A stretch of 11,644 bases of DNA from contig DATCZS010000091.1 in the NCBI GenBank assembly GCA_036525795.1, positions 1 to 11,644 on the forward strand, read 5' to 3'. Position numbers and translations under genes: made by a program. The stretch comes from DATCZS01 sp036525795. GTDB lineage: Bacteria > Actinomycetota > Acidimicrobiia > Spongiisociales > ZC4RG35. Below the pieces are notes generated by a model. That model did not search any database and was not told where the DNA came from. It saw only the letters and a list, made by a program, of their open reading frames with translations. Of this stretch, positions 1 through 7,111 are shown piece after piece. Each line of letters opens with the position of its first letter. Within the stretch, counting starts at the first letter, position 1.

Positions 1-1803
1 AATCCACGCAGGCGAGTCGACATCGAAGACCACCGATGGCCCCGAGGCGAACACCGCGTCCGGCGCCACCCGCAACAGGTACGGGGCGACGGCAACGGCG
101 CCCACCAGTCCCCCCCAGAGCGCGCCCACCACGGCGCCGGCCCGCACCTGGGGTATCAGCGCCCATGCCACGATCGCAGCGACGCCGACCGCCGCGGGAA
201 CGAGAGGCGCGAGGAAGCCGGCGATCACCGAGGCGACGGCGATTGCCCCCATCCGGCCCACTCTCGCCCGCAAGCTCCCGGGCCATGGACGAACCATTCC
301 GTCAAGTGCCCACACTGCGGGCCCGATGGCGATCAGACCCGCCCAGTCGGTGGATCCGGCGATGGCGGCCGCCCCACCCCCGAGAAAGACCACGAGACCG
401 GCGAGATGCCTGCTGGGTCCATCCACCCCGAGGACACGCAACACGCGCCCGAGCGAAGCCACGCCGACAGCCATCGCGAGGATCGTCAAGACCGCCGTGG
501 CTCCCGACCACCCGAACAAGAGCCACTCGACGGCAGCCGAGATTGCGACAGAAGGGTGCGTCGCCGCCGAGGTCCCGAGCCCGGCCGGGTTCCATCCACC
601 CGCCCAGGATCCGATCACCGAGGCGAGCTCTGCGTGGTTGGGAAGGGAATAGCCCACCGCCGGAATGGCACCGAACCAGAGAGCGCGGGCGGCGAGGGCA
701 AGAACCACGAACGCGAACGAGGCGAGGAGCGGACCGGCGGCGGTGACGTCGTCGGACATCTCCTCTTCGGTGAGGATGCCCGAATCCTCGTCGATCACCC
801 ACCCGAAGCGCTCGCCGAGGTCGGATGCCAGCTTTCGGAGCCGCAACGAGCCCGCCACCTGGTAGCGGAACAGCTCCTCATCGCGGGCGTGGCGTACCCG
901 TCGCAGCTGTCCGCGCATGGCGAGCGTCGACGGCGAGACGAGCACGTTCCATGCCGTGGCCCGCATGAAGTCGATCAGAGGCTTGACCTGGCCGAGGAAC
1001 ATGCGGACCACACCGTCGAAGATGCCGAGCAACGTCCCGATCGGGATCACCCACAGGAGGGTGATCAACCGGTACGCCTTCCACATCGTCCGCATCCGCC
1101 CGGCGAGCTCGCGCCACCCGGCCACATCGTGGCCGCACGTGCGATGGTGGAGCACCTCGGACGACGGCACCACCATCACGCGTCCACCGGCGATGCGGGC
1201 GCGATGGGAGAGGTCCATTCCGGCCGCCACCGGAGGCATGCCGGCATCGATGCCCCGCAGGCCCCTCAACAGGTCGCGACGGATGAGGACGGACGCACCG
1301 GAAACGAACGAGACGTCCCGGACCACGTCGTACTGCTCGAGGTCGACCTCGTCTGGATCGAGGCCGGTGTACGGCTCGCCGAAGACATCTGTGGCCGCGC
1401 CGACCGATTCGAGTCGATTCGGGTTGGCGGCATCGAGGATCTTGGAGCCGACCATCGATGCCTCGTTGCGCTCGAGTTCGAACACCAGGGCCCCCAGCGC
1501 ATCCGGACGGGGGATGGCGTCGCCGTGGATGAACCACACCGCCTCGTATCCCTGGTCGAGAGTCTGCATTGCGTCGAGAACCGAAGCCGCGTGCTCGAGA
1601 CCCAACTCCGAAGCGGCGGCCTCGCCCTCCGACCCTCCGCCGATGACGATGGTGGCGGCGACCTCGTACACTTGCGTCTCCACGGCGCGTACGGTGTCGA
1701 CGGGCGACACACCCTCCACCGCCTGGACGAACGCAACCGCACGCGCGCCCGATGCAGCGTCCGCTGTCGATGGCAGGGGGGGAGAACCCGAGGATTCGAG
1801 CAT
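1..1803 (-). CDS. GT2-family-like glycosyltransferase with polytopic membrane C-terminus (3' end beyond window)
   Basis: An open frame of 601 codons starts at ATG 1803 and runs off the left edge, so the C-terminus is missing. Residues about 20-225 look like a GT2 GT-A fold: VWFIHGDAIPRPDAL (about 89-103), VSGASVLIRRDLL (167-179) and MDLSHRARIAGGR (196-208) match the acceptor and donor-site blocks of actinobacterial GT2 enzymes. A hydrophobic segment at 246-262 and several from about 355 to 580 imply a multi-spanning membrane domain, with a WNPAGLG-type loop near 404. A role in transferring sugar to a lipid-linked or cell-wall acceptor at the membrane is inferred. The N-terminal 'VVTHN'-like strand and the usual acidic pair are poorly conserved: VIGGGS lies where 'VDNAS' is normal, and HGD where 'DDD' is normal. 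No Shine-Dalgarno precedes the ATG, and a weak CACAAT box 9 nt upstream would fit a leaderless mRNA. The family call is fairly secure; the substrate is unknown. Confidence 0.75.
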   Translation of the reverse strand, partial: MLESSGSPPLPSTADAASGARAVAFVQAVEGVSPVDTVRAVETQVYEVAATIVIGGGSEGEAAASELGLEHAASVLDAMQTLDQGYEAVWFIHGDAIPRPDALGALVFELERNEASMVGSKILDAANPNRLESVGAATDVFGEPYTGLDPDEVDLEQYDVVRDVSFVSGASVLIRRDLLRGLRGIDAGMPPVAAGMDLSHRARIAGGRVMVVPSSEVLHHRTCGHDVAGWRELAGRMRTMWKAYRLITLLWVIPIGTLLGIFDGVVRMFLGQVKPLIDFMRATAWNVLVSPSTLAMRGQLRRVRHARDEELFRYQVAGSLRLRKLASDLGERFGWVIDEDSGILTEEEMSDDVTAAGPLLASFAFVVLALAARALWFGAIPAVGYSLPNHAELASVIGSWAGGWNPAGLGTSAATHPSVAISAAVEWLLFGWSGATAVLTILAMAVGVASLGRVLRVLGVDGPSRHLAGLVVFLGGGAAAIAGSTDWAGLIAIGPAVWALDGMVRPWPGSLRARVGRMGAIAVASVIAGFLAPLVPAAVGVAAIVAWALIPQVRAGAVVGALWGGLVGAVAVAPYLLRVAPDAVFASGPSVVFDVDSPAWI

Positions 1804-1847
1804 GGAGCTGTCATTGTGAACGCACCGAGCCACCGGAAGCAATCTCG
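1804..1847. promoter_or_regulatory. Short divergent intergenic region between the GT2 gene and fbiA
   Basis: The two start codons are only 44 bp apart and point away from each other, so promoters for both units must lie here or overlap the coding starts. On the minus strand CACAAT (1818-1813) sits 9 nt before the GT2 ATG, with a TTGCTT hexamer 18 nt further upstream. This is a weak match to a housekeeping promoter and would give a nearly leaderless transcript. On the plus strand GGAAG (1835-1839) is a good ribosome-binding site for fbiA, 8 nt from its ATG. The promoter hexamers are suggestions only. Confidence 0.3.
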
Positions 1848-2759
1848 ATGAAGGTGGCCCTCTTGTCGGGCGGCGTGGGAGGGGCGCGGCTGGCGCGTGG
1901 TTTCGAGGCGCTGACCGGGGTCGACACCACCGTGATCGTCAACGTGGGAGACGACGAACGGGTCTACGGCCTGGCCGTCTCCCCTGATCTCGACACGGTG
2001 ATCTACACCATGGCAGGGGTCGAGGGGCCCCAGGGTTGGGGGCGCCGGTCCGACTCTCAGGCGGTCATGGACGAACTGGCCCGCTTCGGCGTCGACACCT
2101 CGTTCACGGTCGGAGACCGGGACCTGGCGCTCAACCTCTACCGCACGAGTCGCCTTGCCGGAGGAGGAATCCTGTCCGAGGTCACCCGGGAGATCTCCGA
2201 CGCCTTCGGTCTCCGGTCTTCGATCCTGCCCAGCACCGACGAGTCGCTGCGAACGGAGGTGTGTCTCGCAGACAGCGGTGAGTGGATCGACTTCCAGACC
2301 TATTTCGTCAAGAGGCGCCACGCCGACCGGATCACCGATGTCCGATTCGCCGGCGGGGGCGACGTCGCTCCCGCACCCGGGGTGACGGCTGCGATCGCCG
2401 GGGCCGACCTGGTGGTGATCGGCCCCTCCAACCCGGTTCTCTCTGTCTGGCCGATTCTGGCCGTGACCGGCATCGAGGCGGCCATCCGGGCTGGCGGTCG
2501 CGTGCTCGCCGTGAGCCCTCTGATCGGGGGCCGGGCCGTGAAGGGCCCTGCCGCCGAAGTGCTGGAAGCCCTGGGATTCGAGACCGGATCCGAAGGTGTG
2601 CTCGCCGCCTACCGCGGGCTCGTGACAGACCTCGTGGTGGACGGCGCCGACGCGGGCTCCGTCGCCACCCCCGGGGTGACCGAACACGTCACCGATACGA
2701 TGATGCCGACCAGGGAGGCATCGGAACGGCTGGCCAGGGAGATCGTGTCGTGGCTGTGA
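1848..2759 (+). CDS. fbiA: CofD/FbiA: 2-phospho-L-lactate (or enolpyruvyl) transferase of coenzyme F420 synthesis
   Basis: This 303-residue protein transfers the phospholactyl or phosphoenolpyruvyl group from an activated guanosine donor onto the riboflavin-like precursor Fo, giving F420-0 or dehydro-F420-0 in the cytoplasm. The CofD signature is clear. It begins MKVALLSGGVGGARLARGF, the glycine-rich N-terminal loop, followed by VIVNVGDDE near 25-33, FTVGDRDLALNLYRT near 85-99 and IGPSNPVLSVWPIL near 191-204. The ATG at 1848 is chosen because the family starts exactly at this loop and GGAAG lies 8 nt upstream; an extended frame from 1752 would run through the divergent GT2 start. Length is close to the family norm. 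The 3' end overlaps cofE by 10 nt, so the two are probably translated together. By analogy with mycobacterial FbiA the donor is expected to derive from phosphoenolpyruvate, but the sequence alone does not settle this. Confidence 0.95.
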   Translation: MKVALLSGGVGGARLARGFEALTGVDTTVIVNVGDDERVYGLAVSPDLDTVIYTMAGVEGPQGWGRRSDSQAVMDELARFGVDTSFTVGDRDLALNLYRTSRLAGGGILSEVTREISDAFGLRSSILPSTDESLRTEVCLADSGEWIDFQTYFVKRRHADRITDVRFAGGGDVAPAPGVTAAIAGADLVVIGPSNPVLSVWPILAVTGIEAAIRAGGRVLAVSPLIGGRAVKGPAAEVLEALGFETGSEGVLAAYRGLVTDLVVDGADAGSVATPGVTEHVTDTMMPTREASERLAREIVSWL

Positions 2760-3454
2760 GCATCATCCCGGTCACCGGCATCGGAGAGGTCCGGCCGGGA
2801 GACGACGTGGCGGCCCTGATCGACGACGCCCTCGAACGTTCCGACGTCGGGCTGGCCGACGGAGACGTGGTCGTGGTGACGCACAAAATCGTCTCGAAGG
2901 CCGAGGGACAGGTGATCGAACTCGAAGACGACGGTCCCGACGCCCACCGCCGGCTCATCGAAGAGGAGGCGGTGTCGATCATCCGGCGCCGGGGAGACCT
3001 CGTGATCGCCGTCACCCGGCACGGCTTCATCTGCGCCAACGCCGGGGTGGACCGCTCCAACGCCGGTCCGGGCAAGGCCATCCTGCTGCCGCGGGATCCG
3101 GATCATTCGGCCAACCGCATCCGGTTGCGCCTCGCCCGCGCCCACGGCGCGCGCATCGCCGTCATCATCACCGATACCTTCGGGCGGGCGTGGCGGCGGG
3201 GCCTGGTCGATGTGGCGATCGGGGTCGCGGGCATGGAGGCGATCAACGATCTGCGGGGATCGCTCGACGATCACGGGCGGGAGCTGGACGTGACCGAGGT
3301 GGCCATCGCCGACGAGATCGCCGCGGCCGCCGATCTGGTGATGGGAAAGGCGAGCCGCAATCCGGTGGCCATCGTGCGGGGGGTGGACTGGACCCCCGCC
3401 GACACAGGCGTGACCCCGTTGCTGCGCCCGGCCGACGAAGACCTCTTCCGCTGA
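2750..3454 (+). CDS. cofE: CofE/FbiB-type coenzyme F420-0:L-glutamate ligase (single domain)
   Basis: A 234-residue GTP-dependent ligase adds L-glutamate to F420-0, and CofE enzymes go on to form the gamma-linked tail. Family marks are IIPVTGIGEVRPGDDVAALI at the N-terminus, DVVVVTHKIVSKAEG (about 39-53), and the block TDTFGRAWRRGLVDVAIGVAGM (about 141-162). Near the C-terminus MGKASRNPVAIVRG matches the usual 'GK..g.PvavvRG'. Start choice: GTG 2750 has AGGGAG at 2736-2741, 8 nt upstream, whereas GTG 2756 would make a classic 4-nt GTGA overlap with fbiA but sits 14 nt from that site. Either is possible. The protein matches archaeal CofE in length and lacks the C-terminal FMN-binding nitroreductase domain of mycobacterial FbiB (about 450 aa). 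If this organism reduces dehydro-F420-0, that enzyme must be encoded elsewhere. Confidence 0.94.
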   Translation: MAVSIIPVTGIGEVRPGDDVAALIDDALERSDVGLADGDVVVVTHKIVSKAEGQVIELEDDGPDAHRRLIEEEAVSIIRRRGDLVIAVTRHGFICANAGVDRSNAGPGKAILLPRDPDHSANRIRLRLARAHGARIAVIITDTFGRAWRRGLVDVAIGVAGMEAINDLRGSLDDHGRELDVTEVAIADEIAAAADLVMGKASRNPVAIVRGVDWTPADTGVTPLLRPADEDLFR

Positions 3455-3457
3455 TCA
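3452..3457. other. Palindromic TGATCA holding the stop codons of two convergent genes
   Basis: The plus-strand stop of cofE (TGA, 3452-3454) and the minus-strand stop of ugd (TGA read from 3457-3455) are the two halves of one self-complementary hexamer. The convergent genes therefore abut with no base between them and no room for an independent terminator. Transcripts from each side probably run into the other gene or end inside it. Confidence 0.9.
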
Positions 3458-4729
3458 GGCGGTGGGCCTGCCGAGGCCCACGTACCTGAGCCCTGCAGCC
3501 CTCACCGCAGACGGCTCGAGCAGGTTGCGGACGTCGTAGACGAGGTCGCCCGCCATGACCTGAGCCACTCGATCGAGCGGAACGCGAATGAACTCGGGCC
3601 ATTCGGTCGCCACCAGCACCAGGTCCGCCCCGGTCGAGGCGGCGATCGCGTTCGGGGCGGTGGCAAAGTCGTCGGTCGAGGCCTCGGGGTCGGTCAAGAC
3701 GACGTCCGCACCCAGCAACGACAGGCCTGCGGCGAGCCGGAGCGCAGGCGACTCACGGGTGTCGTCGGTGCCGGCCTTGAACGCAATGCCCCACACTGCG
3801 ATTCGCTTGCCTTCGAGGGAGCCATCGAGCAGGGCGGCGCAACGGTCGACGATCCGGGTCCGCTGCAGCTCGTCGGCCTCGATCACCGCCCGCAGAATCG
3901 AGAAGTCGTAGCCCCGGTCCCGGGCGACCGCCAGGAATGCCCTGGTGTCCTTCGGGAAACACGACCCGCCATAGCCGGGCCCGGGCCGCAGAAACGCCGG
4001 ACCGATGCGACGATCCAGTCCCATCGCGCGAAGAACCGTCGTTGCGTCTGCACCAAGATCTTCGGCGAGGTTGGCGATGCTGTTGGCGTATGTCAGCCGC
4101 GTCGCCAGGTAGGCGTTGGAGGCGTACTTGACGAGTTCCGCCGTCGCCGGATCCGTCATCACGATCTCTGCCGACAGGCCGCGGTAGAGATCCGCCACAC
4201 GGTTGGCATGCGAGCGATCGAAGGCGCCGATCACCACCCGCTCGGCTTTGAGGAAATCGTCGACTGCGTTCCCTTCGGCGATGAACTCCGGATTCGACAC
4301 GACGCCCGCGGAAGAACCCAGATCGGACAGTCGCTGCTGGAGCCGGGAGGCGGTTCCCACCGGCACGGTCGACTTGATGACGAGGGTGACGTCGGGTCCG
4401 AGGTGGGGGGCGATCTGGTCGGTGACCGCCTCGATGAACGACAGATCGGCGGCGCCGTTGCCGTCGGGCGGGGTGGGCAGCGTGAGGAACACCACATCGG
4501 CTCCGTCCGCCGCCGCCAGGTTGTCGGAGTGGAAGCTCAACAGGCCCTGGTCAACGGCCCGGTCGAAGAGATCACCCAGTCCGGGCTCGTAGATCGTCAG
4601 CTCCCCGCGCTCCAGCGCGGCGAGTCGACCGTCATCGGCCTCCCCAAGCCGGATCGTGTGGCCGAGATGGGCGAGCCCGGCCGCCTGAATGAGCCCGACA
4701 TACCCGGCTCCGATGACTGCGACCTCCAC
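3455..4729 (-). CDS. ugd: UDP-glucose 6-dehydrogenase family protein
   Basis: This 424-residue cytoplasmic enzyme should oxidise a nucleotide-sugar 6-hydroxyl to the carboxylate using two NAD+, most simply UDP-glucose to UDP-glucuronate. The N-terminal Rossmann motif GAGYVG is at 7-12 and the acidic strand-2 end at E30. IKSTVPVGT (118-126), SNPEFIAEGNAVDD (145-158) and ELVKYASNAYLA (198-209) are the central blocks, and the catalytic cysteine is C257 in PGYGGSCFPKDT. AVWGIAFKAGTDDTRESP (311-328) opens the C-terminal NAD/UDP domain. GTG 4729 is preferred because it yields the canonical MEVAVIGAGYVG start and has AGGG just upstream; GTG 4759 would add ten residues and begin 1 nt after the LCP stop. 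A GDP-mannose dehydrogenase is the main alternative. It lies downstream of the LCP gene in the same orientation with a 31-bp gap, so co-transcription is likely and supply of uronic acid for an envelope polymer is inferred. Confidence 0.92.
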   Translation of the reverse strand: MEVAVIGAGYVGLIQAAGLAHLGHTIRLGEADDGRLAALERGELTIYEPGLGDLFDRAVDQGLLSFHSDNLAAADGADVVFLTLPTPPDGNGAADLSFIEAVTDQIAPHLGPDVTLVIKSTVPVGTASRLQQRLSDLGSSAGVVSNPEFIAEGNAVDDFLKAERVVIGAFDRSHANRVADLYRGLSAEIVMTDPATAELVKYASNAYLATRLTYANSIANLAEDLGADATTVLRAMGLDRRIGPAFLRPGPGYGGSCFPKDTRAFLAVARDRGYDFSILRAVIEADELQRTRIVDRCAALLDGSLEGKRIAVWGIAFKAGTDDTRESPALRLAAGLSLLGADVVLTDPEASTDDFATAPNAIAASTGADLVLVATEWPEFIRVPLDRVAQVMAGDLVYDVRNLLEPSAVRAAGLRYVGLGRPTA

Positions 4730-4760
4730 GGAATCCCTCGCTCGCTCGCAAACGGACACG

Positions 4761-6080
4761 TTACCCCGAGGCGGTGGACGCCTCCAGGGATACGTCGGTG
4801 CCGAGGATCACGAGCACATCGATGCTGGAATCGACCGCCCCCGTCACCACCACACCGAACCCCAGCGCCTGGCGAACCTGTTCGCCCAGCGTCTGCCGGC
4901 CGGCCGGCACCACGATGTTGGTTTCGGCGAAGTCCTTCCGCTGGGCGTCGCCGACCTCGACGACTTCGAACCCGGCTCCTTCGAGGAACTCGGACCATTC
5001 GCCGGCGCTGCCGGCAATGCCGTTGCCGTTCAGCACCTCGAGGCGGATCGTGCCATCGGGAGCCGACAGGGCGCGGGCGCTGCGGAACGACTCGAGCATC
5101 TGTTCCGCCTCCGGGTCCTGGCGAACCACAACCGACCGCTCGCCCACCATGGCGCCCCGCGTCGGCAATGTCGACGCCTCGATCGCCGATGGCCTGATCC
5201 CCCTCATCTCGAATGCGAGACCGACGATGGATGACTCGGCGAGCGCGGCGTCGATCGTCAGGTGGCGGGCAAAGGACGACACGATGCTTCCCGTCTCGGT
5301 CAGATTGGAGGGACGCACGATCGTCTCGAGGATGCGGAAGATCAGCTGCTGCTGTCGCTGGGTGCGACCGATGTCGTCTGCGTTCACCGCCCGCCAGGAT
5401 CCGTCGCGAAGCTCCTGGTACGTGCGGGATCGGGCATACGCCAGCGCCATGCTCCCGTCGAGGGTGTGAGTGCCGGCGTCGACCCGGAAGCCGCTCTTGA
5501 GGTCTCGGGCGGGATAGGGAAAGCTCATGGTGATCCCCCCCAGCTCGTCGACCAGAGACTGGAACCCGACGAAGTCGACCTCGACGTAGTGGTTGATGGA
5601 GACGCCGGTGGCCTGCTTGACCGTCTGGACCATCAGCGGGGCCCCTCCGATGGCGAACGCCGAGTTGATGCGGTCCTCACCGTGACCGGGGATCGACACC
5701 CAGAGGTCGCGGGGGAGGCTGAGGATCTGTGCCCGGGACTCGGAGGGGATCAACTGCAGCAGCATGATCACGTCTGCCCGCTGACCGCCGAAGTTCCCGA
5801 AGTTGCTCAGATCGTCGAGGCCCTCCCGCGAATCGGATCCGATCAGCAAGAACGTGAGCGACTCCACCGAACCACCTCCCACCTGGGTGACGGGAGTGTC
5901 GAGATGGACGACCACCTCCTGGTTGGTGACCGCGGTCGCATCGAGCCCGGACTCGATGGTTCTCAGCTGCCAGTACAGGGTGAACACGGCGAGGTTGGCG
6001 ATCACCAGCAGGGTGATCACCGACCGCTTGAAGATCTTTGTGGCGCGAGGCGAGAGACCCCGAGATGGTGAGGAAGACAT
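4761..6080 (-). CDS. LytR-CpsA-Psr (LCP) family cell-wall glycopolymer transferase with LytR_C domain
   Basis: The 439-residue protein has a short cytoplasmic N-terminus rich in Arg/Lys/Ser, one signal-anchor helix at about 19-37, and an extracytoplasmic body. LCP enzymes transfer lipid-pyrophosphate-linked glycopolymers onto peptidoglycan, as arabinogalactan ligases do in mycobacteria. Conserved LCP blocks are FLLIGSDSR (77-85), RADVIMLLQL (101-110), LSLPRDLWVSIPG (120-132) with catalytic-site R124/D125, RINSAFAIGG (137-146) and LAYARSRT (213-220). Residues about 345-428 (IRLEVLNGNGIAGSAGEW onward) form a LytR_C domain, common in actinobacterial members such as Rv3267 of M. tuberculosis. The start ATG 6080 has GGAGG at 6088-6084 on the minus strand, only 3 nt away, which is short but usable. 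A TATTCT hexamer 24 nt upstream of the ATG could be a -10 box but no convincing -35 accompanies it. Placement before ugd supports an envelope-polymer role. Confidence 0.93.
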   Translation of the reverse strand: MSSSPSRGLSPRATKIFKRSVITLLVIANLAVFTLYWQLRTIESGLDATAVTNQEVVVHLDTPVTQVGGGSVESLTFLLIGSDSREGLDDLSNFGNFGGQRADVIMLLQLIPSESRAQILSLPRDLWVSIPGHGEDRINSAFAIGGAPLMVQTVKQATGVSINHYVEVDFVGFQSLVDELGGITMSFPYPARDLKSGFRVDAGTHTLDGSMALAYARSRTYQELRDGSWRAVNADDIGRTQRQQQLIFRILETIVRPSNLTETGSIVSSFARHLTIDAALAESSIVGLAFEMRGIRPSAIEASTLPTRGAMVGERSVVVRQDPEAEQMLESFRSARALSAPDGTIRLEVLNGNGIAGSAGEWSEFLEGAGFEVVEVGDAQRKDFAETNIVVPAGRQTLGEQVRQALGFGVVVTGAVDSSIDVLVILGTDVSLEASTASG

Positions 6081-6133
6081 GTGCCTCCGATGAGACGCCT
6101 CAGAGAATACCTCGGGTTCCCGGCTGCGGAATC

Positions 6134-6208
6134 AGCGATGAGCAATCGGCGATCAACAGCTTGGGACTCGAGACTCAGGACCCAAGACAGCGATCAGCGA
6201 GACAACCC
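6134..6208. repeat. Degenerate heptamer-periodic stretch continuing array 1
   Basis: This part of the LCP-hydrolase gap can be cut into successive 7-mers that keep the register of the clean array to its right: agcgatg, agcaatc, ggcgatc, aacagct, tgggact, cgagact, caggacc, caagaca, gcgatca, gcgagac. Two sub-motifs appear, a gcgatc-like unit and a gggact-like unit, with an A or G-A core at similar positions. The pattern is visible but loose, and the periodicity would need a statistical test. The LCP start and its ribosome-binding site lie about 45 bp to the left. Confidence 0.55.
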
Positions 6209-6290
6209 AGACGTGAGACGTGCGACGTGTGACGTGCGACGTGAGACGTGTGACGTGTGACGTGCGACGTGAGACGTGAGACGTGCGACG
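6209..6290. repeat. Heptanucleotide tandem array 1 (NGACGTG)
   Basis: Eleven complete units of NGACGTG follow each other without spacers from 6209 to 6285, then a partial cgacg. In order, the first base of each unit is A, A, C, T, C, A, T, T, C, A, A, while the other six bases are invariant in all eleven. On the minus strand, the coding direction of both neighbours, the unit reads CACGTCN and begins 7 nt after the hydrolase stop codon. The ACGT core is self-complementary but there are no longer inverted repeats, so a strong RNA hairpin is not predicted. Lack of spacers and the 7-bp unit exclude CRISPR. Confidence 0.95.
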
Positions 6291-6297
6291 CGCTCTC

Positions 6298-7047
6298 TCA
6301 GCCCAGGTCGAGCTGTTCCGCCGGTGGCAGGTGGGCGAGGAAGAACTCGGTGAGGCGAACGACGGCGTCTTCGGCAGATGCCTCATGGAACAGCGCATCC
6401 GCCTGGTCGAGAAACCCGTGTCCGGCTCCGTCGTACAGCAGCCAGGTCCCGCCGGCGTTGCGGTGTTGCGCCTCGTCGACGGTCTCCGGGGCGATCAGAT
6501 CGTCGGCCGCCCCGTACAGGCCGAGCACCGGTGGGGCCAGATGCTCGAGCATGTCGGCCACCGGGTGGCGGCGCTCCTCGTCGCCGGTGAGAGGCGTCCC
6601 CACGACGGCACATGCGCCCACCCAGCGCCGGTATGCCGCCTGGATCAGCGCGAACCGCCCTCCGACGTCGAGCCCCAGCACGCCGACGGTCCCGGCGACC
6701 GCCCAGGTGATGTCCTCCGACGCCAGGTACTGGACCGTCTCGTCCAACGTTCGCATCGCCTCGAAGTCGGTCAGATCGTGATAGGCGGCCAGGGCGGCCG
6801 TCTCGTCCGCCGGCGCCTCGCGGTAGAAGTCAACAACGACCACGGCCAGGCCGCGGCGGGCGAGCCGATGGGCGAGGCTCCTCTCTGTCGATCCCAGGCC
6901 GAACAGGCCGGGCAGGAGCAGCACGACCGGGAACCGGCCGGCCTTGTCCGGTCGGGCGAGATATCCGCGCCGGTAGCCGCTCCCGACCGACACGGGAACG
7001 GAGCCGTACATCACCGAATAGATGCCTTCGTGGGGAAGAACCGCCAA
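6298..7047 (-). CDS. Dienelactone-hydrolase-family alpha/beta hydrolase with Asp at the nucleophile position
   Basis: The 249-residue protein has no signal peptide and fits the dienelactone hydrolase family in length and layout: VVLLLPGLFGLGS (41-53, oxyanion region), LARRGLAVVVVDFY (62-75), the nucleophile elbow GVLGLDVGGRFAL (122-134), YGAADDLIAP (178-187, acid D182) and YDGAGHGF (205-212, H210). In DLH proteins the elbow residue is normally Cys (GfCmGG), sometimes Ser; here it is D127, encoded by GAC at 6669-6667. The acid and His are kept. An Asp nucleophile is normal in epoxide hydrolases and haloalkane or haloacetate dehalogenases, so ester hydrolysis cannot be assumed. Substrate unknown. 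TTG 7047 is chosen as start because GAGGAG lies 5 nt upstream. The gene sits between two heptamer arrays, with array 1 beginning right after its stop. Confidence 0.85.
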   Translation of the reverse strand: MAVLPHEGIYSVMYGSVPVSVGSGYRRGYLARPDKAGRFPVVLLLPGLFGLGSTERSLAHRLARRGLAVVVVDFYREAPADETAALAAYHDLTDFEAMRTLDETVQYLASEDITWAVAGTVGVLGLDVGGRFALIQAAYRRWVGACAVVGTPLTGDEERRHPVADMLEHLAPPVLGLYGAADDLIAPETVDEAQHRNAGGTWLLYDGAGHGFLDQADALFHEASAEDAVVRLTEFFLAHLPPAEQLDLG

Positions 7048-7052
7048 TCGAA

Positions 7053-7058
7053 CTCCTC
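7053..7058 (-). promoter_or_regulatory. Shine-Dalgarno of the hydrolase gene
   Basis: GAGGAG on the minus strand lies 5 nt before TTG 7047. It is the strongest site in the region and is the reason for accepting a TTG start there. The next in-frame ATG, 13 codons downstream, would remove the conserved N-terminal strand. Confidence 0.7.
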
Positions 7059-7083
7059 AGAACACTGCCGTCGGGGCAGCGTA

Positions 7084-7111
7084 GTCATGGGGTCGTCGGT
7101 CATGGGTCATG
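7084..7111. repeat. Degenerate heptamers at the left end of array 2
   Basis: Four 7-mers, gtcatgg, ggtcgtc, ggtcatg and ggtcatg, run in register with the clean units to their right. The unit here is ggtcatg-like, a different sequence family from the CGACGTG block, yet the 7-nt spacing is not broken at the junction (7111/7112). Confidence 0.6.

Noticed and set aside
406..1851. 481-aa plus-strand frame over the GT2 gene
   Set aside because: Arg/His/Asp-rich shadow composition with no domain. The minus frame shows GT2 motifs and membrane helices.
1266..2687. 473-aa minus-strand frame covering fbiA and part of the GT2 gene
   Set aside because: It is antisense to fbiA and then shifted relative to the GT2 frame. 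Both recognised proteins explain the region better.
5262..6071. 269-aa plus-strand frame opposite the LCP gene
   Set aside because: Antisense shadow; the minus strand carries complete LCP and LytR_C domains.
6085..6110. ECF-sigma-like GGGAAC upstream of the LCP gene
   Set aside because: The -35-like GGGAAC is present, but no -10 element stands at a standard 16-17 bp spacing, so the assignment is not supported.
6153..6398. Minus-strand frame encoding repeated SHVxRRT peptide units
   Set aside because: It is the translation of the heptamer array (21 nt = 7 aa period) joined to an out-of-frame part of the hydrolase gene. It has no start signal or conserved domain.
7065..7079. Small inverted repeat CTGCC/GGCAG between array 2 and the hydrolase ribosome-binding site
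   Set aside because: Only five pairs with no T-run or conserved context. Such stems are common by chance in GC-rich DNA.
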